From Aeriscardovia sp. (GTDB lineage: Bacteria > Actinomycetota > Actinomycetes > Actinomycetales > Bifidobacteriaceae): DNA of 64,000 bases. The stretch spans positions 62,001-126,000 of the forward strand of contig JAFRAT010000009.1 of the NCBI GenBank assembly GCA_017405305.1. Reading direction: 5' to 3'. Positions 58,301 through 64,000 of the stretch are shown in pieces. A program made the position numbers and the translations under genes. Every line of letters begins with the position of its first letter. Position 1 is the stretch's first letter. The notes under the pieces are model-generated. The model was not told the DNA's origin, ran no database searches, and was given only the letters and a program-made list of their open reading frames with translations.

Positions 58301-58370
58301 GCGCCGCTCCGCGCGCGGCGGAGCGGCGCCAGCTGCCGCCAGACGACCCGCGGATCGCGCGGCGGCAGCT
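58301..58370 (+). terminator. Two adjacent hairpins after pepP
   Basis: Stem 1 is GCGCCGCTCCG with its complement (58301-58311/58319-58329). Stem 2 is AGCTGCCGCC with its complement (58331-58340/58361-58370). No U-tract follows. They lie 60-130 bases after the stop and before the lipoprotein gene. Confidence 0.5.
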
Positions 58371-58425
58371 CCCCGACCAATCCAGCACACCAATACCAAT
58401 ACGCAGCAAAAATCGAGGGGCACGC

Positions 58426-59373
58426 ATGCGCGTCACGATGAGGAAAACGCTTCTGGGGAGCCTGTCGCTCGGCTTGTGCTTGAGCCTGTCGGCCTGTGGG
58501 AACATCGGCAGCAGGACGGTGAGCGCCAGCTCGGCGTTCGGCGGCGGTCAGCAGATCATCTGGTTCGCCTCCGACTACCCGCCCGGGCCGAACGTCGCCA
58601 TCAACGATGTGCTCGTCTTCCAAAACGGCAAAGTGACCTGCTACGACACGGCCGCGCAGGCCGATTCCGCGTCCGTCTCCAGCTCGTCCGCTGCGGCGGG
58701 TTCCTCGGCCGCGGATGCGGCCGAACCGCAATCCGACAGCGCCGAGCAATCCGGCTCCACGACGGTCCCAGCCATCCTCACCTACGGCGATCTCAAGGGT
58801 CTGGACGCTCAGCAGATCATTGCCAAGGCGCGGTCCGCCGATCACGATCACTTCCGGAAGGCCGTCGCCGCCGACGTGCAGCTCTACCAGATAGACGTGC
58901 AGCAGGCCAAAAGCGACATCGCCGCCTCGCGCCAATCCCTGGGCAACACCGACACCGCCGGCAACCACGTGGCCCGCGGCAACGAGATCGACAACGCGAA
59001 CCTCGTCATCAGCAACGACGAGGCGGTCATCGCCCAGCTGCAGAAGACGCCCTACCAGGCTCCGGCGGCCGTGCCGTACACGCTGAGCCAGGAAAGCTCC
59101 TCCGGCGGAACGGCGGCCACGCAGACGCTGAGCTTCGACTACACGGGCGCGCCCATCGGCGGCAACGTGCCGAACGATTCATGCGTCCTCAATTCGGACT
59201 GCCGGGCCAGCGCGGGCACGCCTTATCAGAAGGTTTCCTTCAGTCGCCAGTTGTCGGCAGCACCCGGAACCAGCACCGTCAACGGCACGAAGTACAGCGG
59301 GTACGAGACCGGATCCGGCTCGGCCATCGGCTACCTGGAGACCGCTTCCTCCGACAGTTTCGTCCTCGGCTGA
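58426..59373 (+). CDS. Lipoprotein of unknown function
   Basis: The 315-residue product has a signal peptide ending in a lipobox (LSLSACGN, Cys about residue 24). The mature part has a Ser/Ala-rich linker, a helical segment (SADHDHFRKAVAADVQLYQIDVQQAKSDIAASRQ) and a Ser/Thr-rich beta region. I recognise no domain. GAGGGG precedes the ATG. It is followed 62 bases later by the ATP-grasp gene. Confidence 0.85.
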   Translation: MRVTMRKTLLGSLSLGLCLSLSACGNIGSRTVSASSAFGGGQQIIWFASDYPPGPNVAINDVLVFQNGKVTCYDTAAQADSASVSSSSAAAGSSAADAAEPQSDSAEQSGSTTVPAILTYGDLKGLDAQQIIAKARSADHDHFRKAVAADVQLYQIDVQQAKSDIAASRQSLGNTDTAGNHVARGNEIDNANLVISNDEAVIAQLQKTPYQAPAAVPYTLSQESSSGGTAATQTLSFDYTGAPIGGNVPNDSCVLNSDCRASAGTPYQKVSFSRQLSAAPGTSTVNGTKYSGYETGSGSAIGYLETASSDSFVLG

Positions 59374-59435
59374 CAGGCCCGTCGGCGGACCGGCCAACGC
59401 GGCCCGGCGGCCGCCCTCCCACGAAAGGAAACCCT

Positions 59436-60683
59436 ATGGCATTCCTGCCAGTCATCCTCGGCGGCGACGTCGGCGCTTACGCGATCGCCCGCGAATTCAA
59501 CGACGCTTATCGCGTCAAACCCTTGTGTGTCACGTCCTACGACCCCCTGGCCATCCGCGACTCGGCTATCCTCACGCGCGTGCCGCTGGCCCAGGCCGAT
59601 GACGCGGGCATGCTCGTCGCCGGCCTGATCCGCCTGGCGGAAAAGCTGGAGTCCCAGGGCGCGCCGCAGCTGCTGCTCGTGGCCAACACCGACTGGCGCA
59701 TCCAGGTGATGGTCGATCACCGCGAGGAGTTGGAGAAGCATTACCTCGTGGCCGCCCCGCCCAAACGCGTCGTCGACCGCGTGTCCGACAAGCAGGAATT
59801 CGCGCGCATCGCAGCCACGGTCCCCGGCATGCTCACCCCGTCCACGCTCTATCAGGACTTCTCCGGCGCTGACGAACCCGACTGGACGCCAGAACCCGTG
59901 CCGCCGGAAGTCGGCTTCCCGCTCGTCGCCAAGCCGGCGACCAGCTCCGACTATGAGACGCTCGTCTTCCCAGGCCGCAAGAAGGTCTACTACATCCAGA
60001 ACCAGACCAAACTCAACGAACTGTGGCGCATGCTGCGCACGGCTGGTTTCCGCGGCGTGTTCGCCGCGCAGAGGCTCATCCCGGGCGACGACGAGTACAT
60101 GCACTCCATCACCGCTTACGTGGACTCCACCGGCGCCGCGACCATGCTCTGCCACGCGCACGTTCTGCTCGAGGAGCACCAGCCCGCTACTCTCGGCAAC
60201 CCATGCGCCATGGTCACCTCCCCCGACAAGAAGCTGTTCGCGCAGGCGTCCGCGTTCCTGGAGAAGACCGGCTACCGCGGTTTCGCTAACTTCGACGTCA
60301 AACAGGATCCGCGCGACGGCAGGTTCTACTTCTTCGAGGTCAACCCGCGCATCGGTCGCAACAGTTTCTACTGCGTGGGCGCCGGCGTCAACCCGATGCG
60401 CATGCTCGTCTCCGACCTCGTCGAACACCAGCCGATGGCCCGGCATCAGCCCGAAGCCCGCTGTCTGTACAGCATCGTCCCGGAGCGCCTGCTGCTGCGT
60501 TACACGACCGATCCGGCTGAGAAAGCCGAAGTCAAGCGCCTGTGCCGCACGGGCGCCATCAACCCGCTGGACAACCCGCGCGACGCTTCGCTCAGGCGTC
60601 GCGCCTATCTGACCGCGGGAAAACTGAGCCAGGTGCGTAAGTTCCTCAAGTACTACCCGCACCCGACCAAGTCCTCCTTCTGA
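59436..60683 (+). CDS. ATP-grasp superfamily protein
   Basis: The 415-residue product starts MAFLPVILGGDVGAYAIAREFNDAY (Rossmann-like N-domain) and carries ATP-grasp features: VGFPLVAKPATSSDY, VFAAQRLIPGDDEYMHSITAYVD, and metal-binding FANFDVKQDP...FYFFEVNPRIGRNSFY. It is probably a carboxylate-amine ligase or a related peptide-forming enzyme; the substrate is unknown. GAAAGGAAA precedes the ATG at 59436, whereas the longer open frame above it is the lipoprotein gene read in another frame. Confidence 0.88.
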   Translation: MAFLPVILGGDVGAYAIAREFNDAYRVKPLCVTSYDPLAIRDSAILTRVPLAQADDAGMLVAGLIRLAEKLESQGAPQLLLVANTDWRIQVMVDHREELEKHYLVAAPPKRVVDRVSDKQEFARIAATVPGMLTPSTLYQDFSGADEPDWTPEPVPPEVGFPLVAKPATSSDYETLVFPGRKKVYYIQNQTKLNELWRMLRTAGFRGVFAAQRLIPGDDEYMHSITAYVDSTGAATMLCHAHVLLEEHQPATLGNPCAMVTSPDKKLFAQASAFLEKTGYRGFANFDVKQDPRDGRFYFFEVNPRIGRNSFYCVGAGVNPMRMLVSDLVEHQPMARHQPEARCLYSIVPERLLLRYTTDPAEKAEVKRLCRTGAINPLDNPRDASLRRRAYLTAGKLSQVRKFLKYYPHPTKSSF

Positions 60684-60710
60684 CCCCAACCTCCATCGGA
60701 AAGGAACGAC

Positions 60711-61235
60711 ATGACGACACCGCAATTCATCCTCGATTTGCGCGAGAACATCGGTCATGATCCTCTGTGGTTGTCGGGAATGGCCGCGTTCGTGCAGCGC
60801 GACGACGGCAAGATCCTCCTCGCCCGCCGCGCCGACACCCACGAATGGGCGCTCATCTGCGGCATCGTGGAACCGGGCGAGAACCCCGCTGACACGGCCG
60901 TGCGCGAAGTAAGCGAGGAGACGGAGGTTGACTGCGTGCCGGACTACCTGGCCGCACTCGTAGCCGACGACCGCATGCTCCAATACAGCAACGGCGACCG
61001 GGCCCAGTATCTCAACGCCATCTACGTCTGCCACCTGGCCGACGGCGGCCGCAGCAACCCGACCACCGGCGACCACGAGAACACCGACTCCGGCTGGTTC
61101 GACCTCGATGATTTGCCGCAGCCGATCGCCCGCTCAACCGTCGAACGCCTCGGCTATATCCTCCGCTTCCTCGCACGCAAAGACCATGCCGCTGTCTTTG
61201 TATGCAACGGCCAGGAGTTGCCCGCCGTGCAGTGA
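60711..61235 (+). CDS. Nudix hydrolase
   Basis: Hydrolyses nucleoside-diphosphate-X compounds. The 174-residue product has a Nudix box, GIVEPGENPADTAVREVSEETEVDC (about residues 52-76). GGAAAGGAAC precedes the ATG. It follows the ATP-grasp gene by 27 bases and may be in its operon. A terminator follows. Confidence 0.92.
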   Translation: MTTPQFILDLRENIGHDPLWLSGMAAFVQRDDGKILLARRADTHEWALICGIVEPGENPADTAVREVSEETEVDCVPDYLAALVADDRMLQYSNGDRAQYLNAIYVCHLADGGRSNPTTGDHENTDSGWFDLDDLPQPIARSTVERLGYILRFLARKDHAAVFVCNGQELPAVQ

Positions 61236-61267
61236 CAGCGGACAGCGAACCAATGCCAGCGCGACGG

Positions 61268-61310
61268 AGAGTGCGCGGGTTCCCGATTGCAGGGACCGCG
61301 CACTCTTTGT
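61268..61310 (+). terminator. Rho-independent terminator of the Nudix gene
   Basis: AGAGTGCGCGG pairs with CCGCGCACTCT, with an inner stem GTTCCC/GGGA, and TTTGT follows. Confidence 0.75.
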
Positions 61311-61317
61311 ATTCCAG

Positions 61318-61351
61318 TGCCATACTGCAATGACACAGCAGCAGTATGGCA
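61318..61351. repeat. Inverted repeat downstream of the Nudix gene
   Basis: TGCCATACTGC pairs perfectly with GCAGTATGGCA across 12 bases. No U-tract and no gene; role unknown. Confidence 0.55.
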
Positions 61352-61437
61352 TTACTCGCTGCCGGCATGACCGGCGGAGCATCGCCGTCGCCCGCAGCCT
61401 GCGCCACACATCCAGCAGCGTCATCATCGACATAACA

Positions 61438-61469
61438 AAAGGCCTTGCGGCTCTCGTCGCAAGGCCTTT
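61438..61469 (-). terminator. Terminator of tRNA-Arg
   Basis: AAAGGCCTTGCG pairs with CGCAAGGCCTTT. On the minus strand it is followed by TGTTATG after further T residues, just past the tRNA 3' end. Confidence 0.85.
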
Positions 61470-61474
61470 GCCGG

Positions 61475-61548
61475 TGCGCCAGGCAGGATTCGAACCTGTA
61501 ACCTTCTGATCCGTAGTCAGATGCTCTAATCCGTTGGGCTACTGGCGC
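61475..61548 (-). tRNA. tRNA-Arg (ACG)
   Basis: Acceptor GCGCCAG pairs with CTGGCGC. The anticodon loop CTACGGA gives ACG, read after A-to-I editing. The T-loop GGTTCGAATCC is canonical. CCA is not encoded. Confidence 0.93.
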
Positions 61549-61648
61549 GCATCGCTTCATCTCAAAACGACAGGGCCAGTATACACGAAGAATCGAAAAG
61601 CGCAAACGGAAATGTCGTTTTGCTCGTTGCACCCTACGAACGAACCGC

Positions 61649-62269
61649 TCACTTCGCCGCGTTCATCTGATCGAGGCCATTGGAGAGCATCTGCTTGGCC
61701 TGCTGCTTGTCGATCGAACCGGTCCTGATGGCGTTCTGCGCGTAGGAATAGCCGTCCTTCAGCAGACTGTCCGCTAAGACGAAGGCATCGACTGACTGCT
61801 GGTTCATCTGCGTGTCGTCGCTCAGCTCGTCGTTCGACATGGACGCGGAGCAGGCCAGCGGCCGCTGCACCGTCTCCCCTGCGATTTCCGCCTTCAGCTC
61901 CGCAAGCTTGCCCGCGTACTGCGGATGTTCCTTGACGATCGACGCGCCCAGCGCTATATCCTTGGCATACTCCCGGTCGTACGTGGCTTTGGCCGACTCC
62001 AACGCCTTCTGCGAACTCTGGCACGCTGCGAGCGCCGACCGGTGCTCATGCCACTGGTCGAACTTCCACAGTCCTACGCCCGCGCCAACGCACACGGCCA
62101 GCACCATGAGCATCATGATCCAAGCGCGCCGATAGTTTCGCGGAGCCGGCTTTGGACCGTCGGCGTTGTCCGGAACGTCGGCGAAGGCGGCGGCATGGTC
62201 GGACGGTCCGCCATCGGCTAGAGCAGGCTCAACCGATTCGGGTTCAGTCGATTCAGATTCTGCTGTCAT
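61649..62269 (-). CDS. Single-pass membrane protein, two-cysteine family
   Basis: The 206-residue product has an acidic N-terminal segment, one transmembrane segment (AWIMMLMVLAVCVGAGVGLW) and an outer helical domain with ALAACQSSQKALESAKA and PLACSASMSNDELSDD. The function is unknown. I chose the ATG at 62269 because GAGGAG lies 7-12 bases before it. An upstream ATG at 62381 has a better ribosome binding site (GGGAGAACC) but is in another frame, so a frameshift near 62310 may have cut the original start. The C-terminal part resembles the protein at 47762. Confidence 0.65.
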   Translation of the reverse strand: MTAESESTEPESVEPALADGGPSDHAAAFADVPDNADGPKPAPRNYRRAWIMMLMVLAVCVGAGVGLWKFDQWHEHRSALAACQSSQKALESAKATYDREYAKDIALGASIVKEHPQYAGKLAELKAEIAGETVQRPLACSASMSNDELSDDTQMNQQSVDAFVLADSLLKDGYSYAQNAIRTGSIDKQQAKQMLSNGLDQMNAAK

Positions 62270-62381
62270 CTGCGGCTCCTCGTCGTCCGTCAGCTCCGCT
62301 TCGTTCGTTGGCACAGCCTTGCACGGATTCCTCTGCTTCATTCGGCTGCTTGCTTGCCAGTTCGGCTTCGGCTTCAGACAT

Positions 62382-63734
62382 GGTTCTCCCTTTTCTCGTA
62401 TGTGCGTCCGTACCAAAATACGGCAAGGCCATGAAACAGACGACCGCCAAATCGCGTATCTGTCTCATAGCCTTTCGGCTACGCCGAAGGCCTATAACGA
62501 GGCTGAAGGCATTCGGCCCTCGTTATCTTGTTCGGGGAGGTTTCACAGCGGGAATCTCCCTGATGCTTTTCTTGCACGGCGCTCGTTCTTTTAGAGCGAT
62601 GCTACTCTGCTCGAGACGGTCTTTGTTGGAGCTCGCCTGTGTTGGCAGATTGATTCCTTTTTGAATCGCTTTCCGCGCAGCATCGCATTGATCGCTATAC
62701 GTCTCATCTGCCAATGGCATCGCGGAGCGGATGCCGAAGAATGCAAAGACACTGCTTATTTGGTCAAATCTTTATATCCGATGAAGTCGGAGGAACCGCT
62801 GTCCTCCTTCAAACTGGCTTCCAGCGTGCAGCTCCGACGATCTGATAACCCGCTACACATCTCTTTGAGACCTTTACCGATATCGAGCGGAACGACCATG
62901 TCAAGCCCATCGTCCGGGTTCTTCAGACGCATGTGTGTCATGCCGATCTTCCAGAACTTCTGCGAAAATGCCGGGACCATCGCCTCTGGAAGAAGTCGAT
63001 TCCGACACGCCCCGGCACAGCTTACGGGAATGCGGCATCGCCGTCGAACCGTGAAATCGCGCAAGCCCGCACACTCAATCCACGGCTGCTGCATTCCCGC
63101 TAAATACCGGAATACAGCAGCGATAACGACTCGGCGTTTTGGAGGCCGTCAAGGCGGCACCATCATTGATTTCCGGCTCCCGTTCCATTCTCCGCGGATA
63201 TTCCGCGGACTGCTCCGGCAGAACCAGTCCGCGAGAACTATTATGATGTTTCTCCAAGAACCACTCCGTGAAATGATAAATTCTCGTCCGTACTAGTTCT
63301 ATATCCGGATTCTGCCCCCCATTGTGCTCCGAGTCACCAACACCGAATATGCTTCATCCACTTCCACTTCGCGAACGCGCCGCATGTACTTCCGAACTGG
63401 GATAGCTGTCCGTTTTATGTTCACAGATGAAGCCGATATGACCGCATCGAATCAGCAAATCAAGACGACCGCAGAAACAGACGCCTGCGTCAGCACATCG
63501 ATGTCAGCGCCCTTCTCAGGTGCGCAGAGCACCAATGTTCCGCCGCAGAGCACCAATGTTCCGCTCCTGAGATAATCAACCATCAAATCGACGCACGCCG
63601 GACCACAGCCATTGGCATCGCGCAGCATCCATGCGAACAGCTCCGTCAAAAAAGCCTTTGCGGGATTTTTCTGGCATCGGCGCACAGTTTTTCGAACCGC
63701 AGCGAAAACGGACTTGCTCATCGCACAGGCACAC
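62382..63734. other. AT-richer region with short, poorly supported ORFs
   Basis: About 1.35 kb with markedly lower GC than the rest. Minus-strand ORFs at 62523-62720 (Cys-containing, DQCDAARKAIQKG), 62756-63094 and 63452-63721 (LTELFAWMLRDANGCGPACVDLMVDYL) may be real small or broken genes, but none has a clear ribosome binding site or domain. A 9-bp hairpin (ATAACGAGG/CCTCGTTAT) lies at 62494-62526 and a 21-base tandem repeat at 63524-63565. Confidence 0.45.
63524..63565. repeat. 21-base tandem duplication
   Basis: Two adjacent copies of a 21-base unit (GCAGAGCACCAATGTTCCGC plus one variable base). They differ only in the last base. On the minus strand they encode a doubled GTLVLCG/A in the possible ORF at 63452-63721. 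Confidence 0.85.
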
Positions 63735-64000
63735 TTATCGATTCCCTAGCGCATTTTTGAGTGCAGCTGCCAGCGTCGGTTCCCCATCAGACGTACGAAG
63801 CGGATACTGCGACTTCCAGCTGAGTTTGTAAGCCCATGTTTGGTTACTGGCAAAGAAATGCGATACAGCGTCATCCGTGCATGGCTCCCCATCCAGCAGA
63901 TAGTCTCCAAGGATTTCGCAATCATAGTTATTGTCAGGAATCGCATCATATTCCTTGGCCGCTTCCGGAACCAGATCCCGAGCCAGCTTCGCGATGTAGA
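63735..64000 (-). CDS. Hypothetical protein, C-terminal part only
   Basis: An open frame of about 87 residues enters from the right edge and ends at a TAA at 63737-63735. The sequence (YIAKLARDLVPEAAKEYDA, DNNYDCEILGDYLLDGEPC, SHFFASNQTWAYKL) is protein-like, acidic and has ordinary codon use. I recognise no family. The start lies outside the window. Confidence 0.6.
   Translation of the reverse strand, partial: YIAKLARDLVPEAAKEYDAIPDNNYDCEILGDYLLDGEPCTDDAVSHFFASNQTWAYKLSWKSQYPLRTSDGEPTLAAALKNALGNR

Noticed and set aside
58476-60683. 735-codon reading of the ATP-grasp frame
   Set aside because: The first about 320 codons are the lipoprotein gene in another frame; the ribosome binding site at 59425-59430 fixes the real start.
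59331-61076. 581-codon minus-strand ORF opposite ATP-grasp and Nudix genes
   Set aside because: Crosses two real genes in antisense and shows no family features.
61475-62400. tRNA-Arg as attachment site of an integrated element
   Set aside because: The unusual DNA lies on the 5' side of the tRNA, not the 3' side, and I see no copy of the tRNA end or an integrase.
63524-63565. CRISPR-like repeat
   Set aside because: Only two copies, directly adjacent with no spacer, and no cas genes in the window.

Overview
The window is from a high-GC Gram-positive of the family Bifidobacteriaceae (Bifidobacterium or a Scardovia-type relative). The clearest marker is a complete xylulose-5-P/fructose-6-P phosphoketolase gene followed by phosphate acetyltransferase and acetate kinase, the core of the bifid shunt. 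A regulator-free sufBDCSUT operon next to pyrG and the order alaS-ruvX-mltG agree with an actinobacterium. I do not assign a species.

Layout. 1-2.4 kb: lepA (cut by the window edge), rpsT and rplY on the minus strand. 2.4-3.8 kb: no intact gene, but a decayed piece of an amylosucrase-like GH13 gene. 3.8-5.8 kb: long-chain acyl-CoA synthetase. 6.6-11.2 kb: tightly packed minus-strand operon HIT protein-phoH-ybeY-CNNM/CorC-like protein-era. 11.4-14.1 kb: tRNA-Leu, aspartate 4-decarboxylase and a TrmH-type methyltransferase. 15.3-21.3 kb: the Suf Fe-S operon with overlapping stops and starts. 21.4-29.3 kb: pyrG, mltG, ruvX, alaS and two small membrane proteins. 29.4-33.7 kb: histidine phosphatase, rpsD and a PcrA/UvrD helicase. 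33.8-41.2 kb: an accessory stretch with an amidohydrolase-fold protein that has lost its metal ligands, a broken PatB/MalY aminotransferase, a D-2-hydroxyacid dehydrogenase, two small membrane proteins, two HAD phosphatases and an aldo/keto reductase. 41.8-47.6 kb: xfp-pta-ackA. 47.8-55.0 kb: surface polysaccharide functions (DUF4012 protein, priming glycosyltransferase, a small acidic protein, Wzz/BY-kinase, DUF4422 glycosyltransferase) and tRNA-Pro. 55.1-61.2 kb: folC, X-Pro aminopeptidase, a lipoprotein, an ATP-grasp protein and a Nudix hydrolase. 61.4-64 kb: tRNA-Arg, then an AT-richer region with a TM protein and poorly defined ORFs.

How they work together. Xfp makes acetyl-phosphate, which AckA turns into ATP and acetate and Pta links to acetyl-CoA. 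The Suf proteins build Fe-S clusters. The Wzz/BY-kinase, the acidic protein and the priming transferase form one translationally coupled unit for exopolysaccharide initiation and chain-length control. Aspartate decarboxylation could consume protons, but no aspartate/alanine exchanger is in the window.

Special features. Many 3' ends carry long, perfect, GC-rich hairpins with poor U-tracts. Several genes have a -10-like hexamer so close to the start codon that leaderless mRNAs are likely. Long gene-free stretches look like decayed genes. Two single-pass membrane proteins 14 kb apart (47.8 and 61.6 kb) appear to be members of one undescribed two-cysteine family.
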